64,000 nucleotides of DNA from Pyrocephalus nanus (lineage: Eukaryota; Chordata; Aves; Passeriformes; Tyrannidae): assembly GCA_038380795.1 (NCBI GenBank), contig CM076259.1:73466200-73530199 (forward strand), written 5' to 3'. The notes beneath the pieces were generated by a model. It was not told the DNA's origin, did not search any database, and was given only the letters and a program-made list of their open reading frames with translations. The position numbers and the translations under genes are program-made. How positions within the stretch are numbered: position 1 is the first letter of the stretch; every line of letters begins with the position of its first letter. Positions 13,201 to 25,093 of this stretch are shown here, piece after piece.

Positions 13201-14889
13201 CACAGCAGTCAAGCACTTGACAGAATTTATAACTTTTTGTACTGTTTTGGAAGAATTAAGAAGGGAACAGAGAAAATTAAATATTTAAGCAGAATATACC
13301 TAATTTAAGAAAACTTTGTGCTACATACATAACATATAATTCCATCTGTATTCAGAGCCAGAAGATATTATTGTTACTTATGCTTTGAATCAATGACTCA
13401 GTGATTTCAAGCTCTATGTACTCCCTCTGGTTTTTAATGGTACTTTTCTTCTTTCTCTCAAGAGTTATTATTCCATTTATGTACCCATAATGTGTCTCTA
13501 GCATTCTGGTTTTCCCATGCTTGTGCTATAATATTTAGTTAGTCTACCTTTAAAACCTAGTTTTTCAGAATTATTGAAAAGCTGAATTAGGAATTTTGTA
13601 CCACATTTGTAAGGTTGTATGTAACAAATTATGTTGTATGGTCAACCTATCTGAGTTATTAATATCTGAGGCAGGGATAGGACTTTCCTATGTCAGATTG
13701 ATATGAACATATATATGTTATAGGTTGCAAAAAAACTTTCCTGTTTAGATATCAGGTTTCATGAGATCTAGTTTCAACTCTTTTGTACCTTGCATGGTAT
13801 TTGTAGCTACTCAGACTTTGTTTTATATGGCTTTGTTTAAATGTCAACTTTCCCAAGGCTGTTACAGACCTGCATACTTTTGAAAGCATTCAGCAGTTTG
13901 CTCAAAACTGTACATATGCATTGGTTTGGGCAGGGAAAGGTGCTCCAATATCAGTAAAATAACAGTGCCATTAAATATAAATGAAAACTCGTGAAACTTG
14001 TGAATAACCACTTGTGAATCTATGGTTGGTCTTGATATTCTTATTAGGGTAAAAATTGCTTTTCAGAAAATCTAGACTTTTAAAAACTATTAGTGACAGT
14101 ATATCCATATCAATAAGGAAGCTCAGGTCGTTTATATAGTTTGGGATACTGAGAAAATTTATCACTTCCCCTAACACCAAAATAAAGAAAAGAAAGAAAG
14201 TCTTAATACCCAGAGCTGTAGCCCTGCTTCTTACACAGGAAGAAGGTGCAAATACTCAAATTTTACTTTTTAGTAGTTGTGATCAATGCAGTCAAAATTA
14301 CATCTTAATTGACTTTACATGTAAGGAAGTAACATTTTTGTCTTTAATGAAGCTGAATTTTATATGATATCTGTTTAGTATGATGGGTGGGAGGAATGGG
14401 ACAACAGGCTAGATAGCAAGGCTAACAGGGCTCTCACCTTGTATTGTCTCTCCTTTCAAAGGGTCTCCAGCTTGTGCAAACCTGATCTCTGAAATGTACA
14501 AGACCATGCCTTTTAGACTGCAGGAATTTAAGGAATTCAGATCATTAGGTAGCAGTGATTTGAATAGGTGTTTTTGAGAAATGTGTTGTAACAACTACAG
14601 ATTGTTTTGCCATATCATGCTTGCATCTTAGTGGAAGTACATGCCTTGTTATTCCGAACATAAAGTAATGTCTGCTATAATGCTCAGATTCAAAACTAAG
14701 CAAGATTGTCTCATTTACTGTATTATTTCCCTGCAGTCTGTCTCTCATTCTATTTTTGTCTCCATGTGCACCATAGAAAATTTGTTAAATGGAGGGATTT
14801 TTTTGTTGTTGTTGTGTGTGCAGATACAGGAAATGCAGGAACAATTTAATAATAGGAGAAGTGTCACCTAAATTTCCTCCTCCGCATTG
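7296..14889. other. Long unique AT-rich interval
   Basis: About 7.6 kb with no supportable gene and no repeat family that I recognise. The longest open frame is 130 codons on the minus strand (10658-11050). Its product is Lys/Ser/Ile-rich, shows no domain I know, and fits chance in AT-rich DNA. T runs occur near 9315. A and T tracts and scattered ATTA words are the only visible structure. Confidence 0.5.
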
Positions 14890-15045
14890 CTCTCAGACAG
14901 CTTTCTGCATGTTGGTTGCCTTATGCCCTTCACTACTGAGACAACTACTTAGAAGCTGCTGCAGTTTTGTGATGTTCTCTGTATATAATTTGTGAAGTAC
15001 TTTGGGATGAAAAGTGCCATATAAATGTAGGTTATTATTATAGTG
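14890..15045 (+). repeat. Possible ancient L3/CR1-type LINE or SINE tail
   Basis: The stretch at 14990-15041 reads TGTGAAGTACTTTGGGATGA, then AAAGTGCCATATAAATGTAG and GTTATTATTATA. A pair of AAG-C-CTTTGGGAT and GAAA-GCG-TATATAAATG words followed by ATT repeats is a pattern I associate with the 3' ends of old amniote L3/CR1-type LINEs and the SINEs that share their tails. The upstream ~100 bp is richer in GC than its surroundings and may be the body. The family assignment is by memory of the motif and is uncertain. Confidence 0.45.
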
Positions 15046-16357
15046 TACTTTGCTTGACTGGAGAAGCCGCATCAGGAAGACTGTTTTATTGGGTTATCTC
15101 CTAGGTAACTGTGATTCACTGTAATGATAGTGACTAGTGCTCTTTAAATGGGACAGTAGTGGCACAACCACAATCTCACGGGACTAAAATTAGATAGGAC
15201 TAAGTTAGGTAATGCTGATTAACCGTGTGCTAAATGGATGTAAAATTATAAGCTGTTTTCTTGGCACACGTGCATTTTCAAATCAATGTTAAAGGCTATA
15301 GTTTCCAAGATTCTCAGGAGGTTTTGGTAACTGCTAGGAGTTATTGCACTATCATATTTAAGCCTCTGCATTTCAATTACATTTAAAATATTTGTCATTT
15401 TACTACTTCTAATTTAAAAGTCACAGAAAAATGCTTTGCTATACGAATTTTATATATATATAGTTGTAGCAATTGCGTGGTAATTGAGGCCTCAATTCAG
15501 CAAAGCTAATAAGGAAAAACTCACTTTTCTTGTTATTTCTGGAGGACAATTCACACATTTGAAGTTCGTATTTGCATATTATGATAAGAAGCCTTTGGAT
15601 AATCAGATGCTATATTCCCTCTCCCTCTGAACCACTACACCAACACAAAGTTCTGCTTTCTCTCGCTTGGCCATAACACTCCTTCTTCAGAATTTCTGTA
15701 ACAACTCATTTTAAAAGGCCTTATGTTTACAGCTACTCTCTCTTTGCTGGCTTCCACATAGGATGTTTTAGAAACCAATCACTAAAACCAGACAATAGAT
15801 TGTATCGTGTATTCTCTCGGATACCAGATCAAAGCCAAACAACTTGTCCGTTATTCCTATTACCTGTCCTTATCAGCACAAAAAGAGTCAAAAGTCTCTT
15901 GCTACCTTTCAGACTACAGCAACAGGGCCATGTTGTGGTAGCTGCTTGATTTTTTTTTTCTATTGCTGGAGACAAATAAACATATTTAAGCGGTAGAAGT
16001 AATTCCCCACTTACTACAATTGAAAAAGGTTCCTGTATGATAGTGAGGAAGCTGAGAAATGTGTCCATAAATCAAAGGCTGTTGCCACAAATTCAGCAAT
16101 ACTATAAGGATATACTAGCAGATTAAAGAAATCTAAAGAGATTTCTAACAGTTGTGTGACAGCATCCTTGAAAGCTTCTTTTCTAGTAATGAAAGGCTCT
16201 CATGATCCTCCTCTATGTCCCAAGTGCTATATAGAGCTCTAAAAATAGGTGCTATGCACTCTTCTGGAGTACCTATTAATTCTCATGGTTACTTGAATGG
16301 GAAAAAAATTGCCCTAGATTTAGAAAAAAAGTTAGGTCTGAAATTGTTGCTGGAGAA
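15046..16357. other. Unique AT-rich DNA
   Basis: No gene or repeat recognised. A TATATATATA run is near 15451. Confidence 0.45.
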
Positions 16358-16682
16358 GTTTTTTTGTTTTATGAAATAAGTTTTGATACAGAGCAAAGGC
16401 TGGCTTTACCTTGGAGATACCTCCTAGCTAGATGAACTGTTGGGCTCATCATTGTTTGATTCCACTTGCAGAACCTTGTACCTATTGTGCCAGGGCACCT
16501 GGGAAGGTGGGGCAGTCACAGATTAGACACATCTGCTAAGCCAGGCAGGTTTGTCACCATTGCCTCCTATCCCTTGAGTCCATTGTATTCATCCAGGTAT
16601 AGAGAGGATAAGGAATACTCTGTGCCATGTATCTTGTCTCTTGGGCCTGTCACAGGGAAGGTAGGGTTTGATTCCAGTATGG
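16358..16682 (+). repeat. Unnamed dispersed repeat, copy 1 (possible LTR fragment)
   Basis: About 325 bp that aligns, in the same orientation, with 33938-34240. Shared words in the same order include GTTTTATGAAA/GCTTTATGAAA, CCTTGGAGA, TTGATTCCACTTGC/TTGGTTCCACTTGC, CCAGGGCACCTGGGAAGGTG, GGGGCAGT, GCCAGGCAGG and GGAAGGTAG/GAAAGGTAG. This block is richer in GC than the surrounding DNA. Copy 2 is part of a longer ~1-kb GC-rich block, so this one is probably a truncated member of the same family. I do not recognise the family; an LTR is the likeliest nature. Open frames across it are not convincing as protein. Confidence 0.7.
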
Positions 16683-17631
16683 AAATGATAGGAAGTAGGG
16701 AATAAAATCCTTCATTGCTTTATGGAAGCTCACAGCTCTGTTTTCCGTGTTAAAGTACTTTTATTTTGCTCCACAAGTTCTCTTACCTTCCTTCTGTTGT
16801 GTCCTCATCCCACAGGAGAGGGATTGACTGAATGGCTGTGAGACTATTTGGATGTTGGTTGTGGTTAATTCACCACACTTTCTATGAAACTAAATAAAGT
16901 AAACATGACTGTATAAACTTTTTTCTTCCCTTGACAAACTTTATGTGAAAATAAAGGTATAACTCATTGAAACAGAATATTAAGTATAGCTATTGACGGG
17001 AGTCTCGTCAGTACAGTTTGACAGGTCTTGGCAGCAAATAATAGAGCTTTGACTATTTGTAATAGCTGAAAATCTGCCCTTTTATATCATTCTCTTAAGG
17101 AAGCTGCATTGTGTTTACTTTAGTCTCTAACAGAAACAGTGAAAGTATTTTGTTACTTGCAAGAAGAATAGATTAGTTGAAGGCTCAGTCACTACCAGAT
17201 GTAGCATGAAATCAGAATGTTTTACCAAATTACTGTTGCTCTGCTAACTCTAGCTCTATAAAGAAGCAGGCACTGACTTATTGCAAACCTTATGTATTTT
17301 TAAGGGAAAATTGAAGTTAAGCTCAGGACTTTTTTGTCTGAGAATAATGCAACACAAGTATTTCTGCAGCTACATCATGTTTTTCCAAACTAAGATTAAA
17401 AAAAAAAAAACAACAGGTTTTTTGAACCTGGGGCAGTTTTTAAATGTTTATTCTGATTTAATTTATTTTATAGGAATGAACAAGGACAAATATATCTATG
17501 TTGTGGCTGGTGGCTGTTCTGACTGAAATTGTAACTCCTTAGCAGATATATTATTGTTGCACTAATATTTGAATCAATATTTTTTTCAGATATAGATCAG
17601 ATTTCAGGTGGTGTTAGCTTTAAATTCTTCT
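16683..17631. other. Unique AT-rich DNA
   Basis: No gene recognised. A run of 12 A residues is near 17399. Confidence 0.45.
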
Positions 17632-18390
17632 ATTATTCTGTTTGACATCTTTATTGATGATTTAGATGAGGAGATTGAGTCCACCACTAGTAAATTTACA
17701 GATGACACCAAACTGGAGGGGAGTTTCTATCAGCTGGAAGGCAGGAGGGCTCTGCAGAGGGACCTGGATAGGCTGGAGAGCTGGCCTGACTCCAACGGGA
17801 TGAGGATCAACAAGGCCAAGTGCCGGGTCCCACACTTTGGACACAACAACCCCCTGCAGTGCTACAGACTGGGCACAGAGTGGCTGGAGAGCAGCAAGGC
17901 AGAAAGGTACCTGGGAGTTTGGATTGACAGGAAGCTGAACATGAGCCAGCAGTGTGCCCAGGTGGCCAAGAAGGCCAATGGCATCCTGGCCTGCATCAGG
18001 AACAGTGTGGCCAGTAGGACCAGGAAAGTGATCCTTCCCCTGTATTCAGTGCTGGTGAGGCCACACCTGCAGTACTGTGTCCAGTTCTGGGCCCCTCAGT
18101 TCAGGAAGGATATTGAGGTGCTGGAGCAGATCCAGAGAAGAACAATGAGGCTGGTGAAGGGACTTGAGCACAAGTCCTATGAGGAGAGGCTGAGGGAGCT
18201 GAGGTTGTTTAGGCTGGAGAAGAGGAGGCTCAGGGGTGACCTCATCACTCTCTACAACTGCCTGAAAGGAGGTTGTAGCCACATGGGGTCCGGTCTCTTC
18301 TCGGAGGAACTATCAGTAAGACAAGAGGGCACAGTCTCAAGCTCTGCCAGGGAAGGTTTAGATTTGATATTAGGAAGAAGTTATTTATAA
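17608..18390 (+). pseudogene. CR1 ORF2 reverse transcriptase C-terminal remnant
   Basis: An open frame of 260 codons translating the C-terminal half of CR1 reverse transcriptase. The first 8-10 residues come from flanking DNA, not from CR1. The last ~25 residues are out of frame because of an indel near 18310-18350. In CR1 the complete protein (endonuclease plus reverse transcriptase) is roughly 900 or more residues, so this is about a quarter of it. It has no start of its own and should not be annotated as a host gene. Confidence 0.9.
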
Positions 18391-18588
18391 AGAGGGTAAT
18401 CAGGCATTAGAATAGGCTGTGTAGGGAGGTGGTGGATTCTCCATCCCTGGAGGTGTTTAAGAAGAGACTGGATGTGGCACTTAGTGCCATAGTCTAGTAA
18501 CTGTGGTGGTAGTGGATCAAGGGTTGGACCTGATGATCTCAGAGGTCCTTTCTAACCCAGCTGATTCTATGATTCTATAATTCTATTG
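17632..18588 (+). mobile_element. CR1 LINE, 5'-truncated, best preserved copy
   Basis: A CR1 non-LTR retrotransposon cut off inside ORF2 and running to an intact 3' end. The plus frame is open for about 240 codons from 17608, of which residues from about '[14 protein letters not shown]' on are CR1. Visible in order: the palm motif region KFTDDTKL (17692-17715), where CR1 normally has FADD, so both catalytic aspartates remain but the neighbouring residue is changed; the [20 protein letters not shown] segment; the [14 protein letters not shown] segment; and [19 protein letters not shown]. The frame then goes wrong: from about 18310-18350 the expected '[12 protein letters not shown]' is found one frame over, so a single-base indel lies there. 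The last 200 bp are the 3' untranslated end, finishing in ATTCTATGATTCTATAATTC at about 18565-18588. The copy is not functional, because it lacks ORF1, the endonuclease and the start of the reverse transcriptase. Confidence 0.95.
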
Positions 18589-18846
18589 AAGATATCACAA
18601 AATAAACATCAAAATAAATAAATCTGTAACTATTTACATAAGCTTTAAAACTGTCTTTTTAGAACTGACTGAGTAGTTATAGCTGAAGACAAAAATAAAC
18701 AGATTTCCTCTTCATAGAGTATTTTTTTTTGTTTTATTTTTGATGTACTTATTTTATGCAACTTGAAAAGTTCAAAGTGTTTGCTAAATGTTCTTGTCAC
18801 TTTAGTTGAATAAGTAAGTAAAAGGTGCAACACATCCTGTAACAGC

Positions 18847-19076
18847 ATAGAATCATATCATGTAGAATTATAGAGAAGACTTCCAAGATCATCTAGTTCA
18901 ACCTTTTACTGAATACCACCATGTCAACTAAACCATCAAACTAAGTGCAATGTCCAGTCATTTCCTGAGCACTTTCAGGGATAGTGACTCCACCACCTCC
19001 TTGGGTAGTCTTTTCCAATGCTTAACTATCCTTTTAGTGAAAAAATTCTTCTTGATATCCAACCTGAACCTTTGAC
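18847..19076 (-). mobile_element. CR1 LINE 3'-end fragment
   Basis: Minus-strand CR1. On the plus strand it begins CATAGAATCATATCATG, the reverse complement of the CR1 tail, followed by AAGATCATCTAGTTCAACC and then the untranslated end and last codons (CACCACCTCCTTGGGTAG, CTTCTTGATATCCAACCTG). It stops at about 19076. Its tail faces the tail of the plus-strand copy that ends at 18588, with 258 bp between. Confidence 0.9.
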
Positions 19077-22000
19077 AGATGTAATAAAACTGCTTCACAT
19101 TTGTAGTAAACAAACATTAAGAGTATGTGTAGGTAAAAGTGAAAGAGATGAACAAGTTGTTATTGATTTTTTTAGTAATCTACATAGAAGAATAGTGTTA
19201 AACAAGATGTATGATCTTTTTCCTTAATCAGTAACTCAAAAAACACACCTCAGAAGGCAGTGTCAGTAAGAATTACAGTTTATGGCATTAAAAGCATGGA
19301 AGACAGAGGCGAGGACACTCTTCCACTGAACCCATATTATGTAGAAATATCAAAACACAATAGCCCATGAGTGGTTTAATACCTTATGATTACCTTTTGA
19401 TGTTTAATACATACATTGCATCATTGATATTGAGCAATTAACTAGTTACATGTTCTTTTTTTCAGTGGCAGATGGAACCTTGATGGTGGGTTTTCCTCTC
19501 TCTTTAAGGGAAGCTGCTGTCTTCCAGAGTGTGAATATGACAGGCCTTCCTGTATTCTACATATACATGGGAAATGCACTACAGACATTGTGAAAATATG
19601 TATAGACTTTATCAGAATATGTATATTTGGCAAGACAGTGAAGTCAACCTTCACCTTGTCCTGTTTTCAAATCAAAGCTTTTCATATCAACAGTAGTTTC
19701 ACTTCAGTAAGCTAATATCCTTAATACCCCCTATAAATCCTGTGTATATCAGCAGGAAAAGATTAGCTATATCTGAAATTATCAATAAAATAAAAGTGTA
19801 ACAGTTTATGTTGAATTTGTCAGTGATGAGGAAGTCTATATGTTGCCTCAAGCTGAAGGATAGACCTGTTTTAGCCTTAGCAGTCCCGTGGCAAGATTTT
19901 GGCACACCTTCAGCTCATTTCAACAGATTTTGTAGCTGGCTTATCAGGAGTGAGAAATCAAGCTGAAAAGGTGTAGATCTTAATAGTACATCTGCACAAC
20001 TAAGATAGGCTGGATAAATAAATCGTGTGAACAAGACTTTGGCTGATTCCACAAATGAAGGAAAAGGAATCAGATTCTAAATGACTCATAATGTTGTCCT
20101 TAAGCTTTCCTAAAAGCTATTTGGTGCAAGCCTATAAACTAAAATGAAAGCTGACTGTTATTTACAAGAGTGCACAGAAGGCAAATTCCTCCCCAGTGCT
20201 TAAATATTTTTCTTAAGGTGAATTGCTTCCAACAAAATTTTGAACCCAAATTTTGAACCCAAACTCTCTCAACTGTTCACCACTATTGGAAGCCTTGTGA
20301 GGAAGGAAAATAAACTAACTTTTAACACAGAAAATAAAATTGGACTGTGTGCATAGGCTTAAGATGAACAGTTAAGAACAAAGTTATCTGTTTTTTTCAT
20401 ATAAGAATAAAGTAATGAAAGGTTTTCTAATATTCTGTTTTTCACTTTAAGGTACAGGAGGATTTTTAGGAGTTATTAAAATTAGTCTACATTCTTAAAT
20501 GTGGGGTAGGAGAGGTTGTAAGGACATGGGGTTTTTTTGTTGGTTTTTTTTTTGGGGGGGAGGGCTATTTTTGCACATGTGTCAGTTGAGGCTGAAGGGC
20601 CTTTTCCTGGAATTAGCAGAGCCTTTTTCTTTCCCATCCTGCTACTGATGCTAAACATCATTCTGTAGATGACTCTACTTGAATAGGTGTGGGAGGAGTA
20701 GATATCAACTTCAGCAATACTGAGAGTATGAGAAATTTCTTACTAATTGATCTATAGAACTGGAGAGAGTAATCTGATAATGAAAGTGTTGGCAGTGGAT
20801 GTGAGTACGGGAAGTTGGTTTGTCATATAGACTTAAGCTTTTTTAGTTATATGTAGTCTATCTAAAACATTTATGAAGTATTGCTGACAAGAGGTTTGAT
20901 TTTAGATTTGGGTTTGCTTCTTTTTTTCTTTTCAACTGAAACAAACTTTAACAAGAAAATGAAAAGGATTTCGTAAGTTGGAGCTTAGGCAAAGAAAGAT
21001 AGGGGTTAAGAAATATTCAATATTGGAAAAGCAATTTAAAATTTTCTTGATTCACTCTGCCCAAAATGGTGTAGAAATACTTACAGAAGTTTTCATAACT
21101 CATTGTTAGCTTTATTCTTGAGAGATTAAAGATCTTTGTCTATTTAAATCAGGTTGCTTCTGTTGAAAAATATGTTGAATGTTATTTCCCCCAAAAATAA
21201 TCTGAAAATGAATATACTAATGATATCCTAGAGTAAACAAAACAATACAAAACCAGATAATATTGAACTAAGTGCCTGTACCTGGCTAAAATATGTTCTT
21301 TCTTAACAAAAAGGTTTATAAATGAAGAAGTCTAATTCAGATACGCAGTCAGACACTACCTAGAATGTGTTCTCAAGTGAAAATTGTTTTAGCCAAAAGC
21401 AATAATTAAATTAATTTAACATGAAAATATCTAATTTTGTTTGCTTATAGTTATCTGGAGATCATCATATTGTTCATAGGTTGAAGTAGTTATGTCAAGC
21501 AGTCAAATAATACTCTAAATCATTAAGTTTAATCTGGACAATTCCTTTAGAAGATAGAAAATATTTCCTGTTATTACATCTACTAAAATAGACTCTTTGC
21601 CTTTTTCCACACTGGTTTTTGAAATAATCTTGCAGGTACATGACTTCATCAACTGCAAGAATCTTTCCATCACCACCACTTTGGGATTTTTACTAAGCAT
21701 ACATCAGTCATATTAGGAAAAAAAAAAAAAGGAAGAAAAAGAGAAAAATCTTTCTATATTATTTTTGAATGCGTCTATTATTTTTATAGTAATCTTACAG
21801 TATTGCTCTCTGGAGCCATTTTTTTTTTTTTTTTTGATTCTTTTTAATAGAAGATGTGCATCAGGATTTTTTAGCTGTGGTTCTAGAGTACTTCCATAAA
21901 AAAATTAATTATATTTTCTATAAACCGGTTCAACATTTTTCTATTATGTTTTCATATTTCTTAACTCTGATTGAAGTGCTGCACTATACATTGAAACTGC

Positions 22001-22781
22001 TTTCAAAGAATCTGCACTATTTGTAGACATACAGCACTACTCTGTTTACAGTGTCCCCACACCTGTTGCATTTCTTCAACTAATATCTAAAGATCAGGCT
22101 CTTCATTTGTCACTGGGATTTTTGTTTTACTGATCAAAACTTAACTGTCTTATAGTTTTAGTAATCCCTTTAGGTCTTAATTATTCAACAAAAGTGATTA
22201 ATGACAAAAAGCATTAGTGGAGTCAGACATTTAAAAAGAACAGTTAACTTCATAACTTGTGTATCAATTATCATCATAACTTTTTCTGTAATATTTTGCT
22301 ACGAAGATGAAAAATACTCTGCATAATTAGTAGCAGATTTGTAGTTCCTCTTCTTGATAGTGTACATATTATTATGATGCATCTGACAATAAGTTCTAAA
22401 AGCAAAGCATTCAGCACCTGACATATTTTGTTTTATTTTGCATACTAAATTTCAAAGATATTGAAATAGTACAATATGTGGGAGGAAAAAAAATGTTGGT
22501 TTGTTTTTTGGGGTTCTTTACATTTTTCAGTAACAGTTTCCTAAGAGCATGTCCATCTAAGATTCTACTAAAATATATATCTTCACTGTCTGTCCAAATT
22601 TAGCAGGAACATCTTTAGTTTAATATGGTGTCTCAAGGCAATAACACAATTAAAAAAAAAATAGGATTTTGGTACAGCTAGGTCAGGCTTTGCCTCTGTT
22701 CTAATGAATCTAAAACTTTTTTCTTTCATCTATGGTATTTGATGTGCAAAACATCACATGGCATGAATTGTCAAAACTGCC
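19077..22781. other. Unique AT-rich DNA
   Basis: No gene or dispersed repeat recognised. Small items: a 13-bp tandem pair around 20235-20263 (AATTTTGAACCCA twice), an A run at 21718-21730, and a T run of 17 at 21819-21835. Confidence 0.5.
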
Positions 22782-22889
22782 AGGAAGGAAGCGAGGGAGG
22801 GAGGGGGGAAGGGAGGAAGGAAGTCAGGGAGGCAGGAAGGATGGAAGATGAAAGGAAGAAAGGAAGGAAGGAAGGAAGAAAGAGAGAAA

Positions 22890-22945
<56 letters not shown>

Positions 22946-23394
22946 GAAAGAAAGAGAAAGAGAAAAAGAAAGAAAGAAAGAGAAAGAAAGAAAGAAAGAG
23001 AAAGAGAGAAAGAAAGAAAGAAAGAGAAAAAGAAAGAAAGAAAGAGAAAGAAAGAAAGAAAGAGAAAGAGAGAAAGAAAGAAAGAAAGAGAAAAAGAAAG
23101 AAAGAAAGAGAAAGAGAAAGAAAGAAAGAAAGAAAGAGAGAAAGAGAAAAAGAAAGAAAGGGAAAGAGAAAGAAAGAAAGAAAGAGAGAAAGAGAAAAAG
23201 AAAGAAAGAAAGAGAAAGAAAGAAAGAAAGAGAGAAAGAGAAAAAGAAAGAAAGAAAAAGAAAGAAAGAGAAAGAAAGAAAGAAAGAAAGAGAAAGAAAG
23301 AGAAAGAAAGAGAGAAAGAGAAAAAGAAAGAAAGAGAGAAGGGAAGAAAGAAAGAGAAAAAAAGAAAGAAAAGAAAGAAAGAAAGAAAAAAAAA
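22782..23394 (+). repeat. GGAA/GAAA polypurine microsatellite with higher-order repeats
   Basis: A 613-bp tract made only of A and G on the plus strand apart from two or three bases near its 5' edge. It begins GGAA/GGGA-rich (22782-22880), then has a clean GAAA run of about 14 units (roughly 22888-22944), then GAAA interrupted by GAGAAA and GAAAAAG variants. GAAAAAG occurs at 22962, 23026 and 23090, and the 64 bp from 22962 to 23025 are identical to the 64 bp from 23026 to 23089, so part of the tract has grown by duplication of a 64-bp block. Open frames of up to 239 codons across it (Lys/Arg/Glu on one strand, Phe/Leu/Ser on the other) are translations of the repeat. The tract is a homopurine mirror-type sequence able in principle to form a triplex. 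Confidence 0.95.
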
Positions 23395-24786
23395 TAACGT
23401 AAAAAAATCTATTTTTTGCACCTTTAGAATTCAAATCTTGTTTTACAGTCAATTTTGATGTGAATTTAGTCTAGTACAGATCATTATGCTACCAGCTGAA
23501 AAGACCCTATTTTGTCAGTGAAGCATAGAAAATTGAGGTTGATGCAGTGAAGAATTGAGCTTAATATCCAGAAAATGTTTCACTTCTGCGTTATTCTGTA
23601 CTGTCTGGTGCAGAATTCATGTTGACTATGCAAGTAGTAGTTAACCTGTCATCTTAGTAGTACATGAGAAGCTATTAATCTGCCCTTCTTGTAGCAGGAT
23701 GGCTAATATTTTAATTCAGATACCGTAGTAGTGCAAACATGGAAGAAATAATCACAGATTTAATTAAACCCAGGATTCACATTAAAAAATGGAAAAAAGA
23801 AAAAGTGAAATTTCTCAGTACTGAATATATCTGTTAAAACATTGTTTATTTACCTTCGTACTTTGATTTCGGGTGAAAGGGTGGCCATTTCAGACATCCT
23901 GTGAAAAGTGACATGTATATAGGTCTAGAAAGTAGCCAAAGACAAAATTCTCCAACTGTGCCTTACTTGCTCCACAGGGCAAGAGTTATCAATTATTGCA
24001 GGTGCATTACAAAGGCGGGTGATTACTAACCTATTCTGGAAAATATATGCAAAGGAAAAAACCAACATATAATGATGTACTTGTAACAGTCTTGTTCAGC
24101 TGGTGTCATAAACCTGATGTCCATATTACATAGTGCTGAAAACACAAAAAATTAAAATATGATCTTTGGTTACCTATGCTTTTTTCTCTTCTTATTACTC
24201 AAAGATGTCTACCTAACGCAAGGAAGTTAGCTTGGATATCGAATATGTTTTGTCATGATGCTTCATTGGGGATTTTGACTGTGATAGTTACTCTTCTTTA
24301 CAGTAGCATGTACGGCACTCTGCTTTGGATATAAACAATGTTAATGATACACTAATGTTTTGGTTATTGATGAACAGTGCTTGATGGTGCTTGGAACATT
24401 GCCATGGTTCATTCCCCTCTCTCCTCCTCAGGAAAGAACATGCTATGATCTCAGTTCTTCTTAGGACTTGACCCTAATTAATGGCTCCTGGGTGAAAAGG
24501 TCCCCTTGAACTTATCAGGAACATTGTCCATATCAGGAACTTCTGTTGCCTGACCAAGGAAGGGGATGAGAGATAATCAGTCATTCCCTCATAGCCTTAG
24601 AGCATTAGTTGCCTAAATCAAAGCCAGAGTGGAACAGTACTATTGTTACTTGACAAAAAATTCCAGAAATTATGTGTTGGTTTACAGCTAGGATGGAGAT
24701 TTTTAGATTACTAAAGTCAATCACCTTGTGGTACAATGAACAGTTATTAAAGCTAGCAAAACGGAAATGACTATTAAGTAGACATT
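23395..24786. other. Unique DNA
   Basis: No gene seen. The part from about 24370 to 24600 is richer in GC than its surroundings but matches no family I know. Confidence 0.4.
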
Positions 24787-25093
24787 TGATGTAACTCCCC
24801 CATACCAATGCTTGTAGGGAGATCTCTTTCTCTCAGCCTCGAGGAATATCCTTGGAGGATGTCCCCACCCATGAGAGGAATCTCCACACATACACCCCAA
24901 GAAGGGTTATGTTAGAAGAACCTGACTGTATGAGAAGGGACTAGACTTTTAAGGTATAAAGTGATTGACTGCTAGTCAGAGATTTACAGGCCAGCTAACA
25001 GCTTCTCTGTCAAATCCTTCTTCAAAAGGCAAGATGTGTATTTGAAGTCTGGTGAACCAGGCTGCTTTTAGCATAAATCAACACCAAAACAAC
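24787..25093 (+). mobile_element. Candidate short LTR with primer-site-like sequence after it
   Basis: About 305 bp starting TGATGTAACTCCCCC and ending AAAACAACA, so it has LTR-like TG...CA ends and a length normal for compact bird LTRs. Inside it are a TATA-like GGTATAAAGTG at about 24954, a GCATAAATCA word that could be a degenerate polyadenylation signal about 120 bp further on, and a GC-richer composition. Directly after the end comes CCC and then TGGTGCCAGCAGTTGAAC; a TGG a few bases past an LTR is where a tRNA primer-binding site sits. I could not match it to a particular tRNA, and no gag frame follows. It is a candidate only. Confidence 0.4.

Noticed and set aside
22739..23458. A 239-codon Lys/Arg/Glu-rich open frame (and a 232-codon Phe/Leu/Ser frame on the other strand) that could be read as a charged coiled-coil protein
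   Set aside because: It is the translation of the GAAA/GGAA microsatellite. All frames without T or C stay open because no stop can form except at interruptions. No start context, domain or splice evidence.
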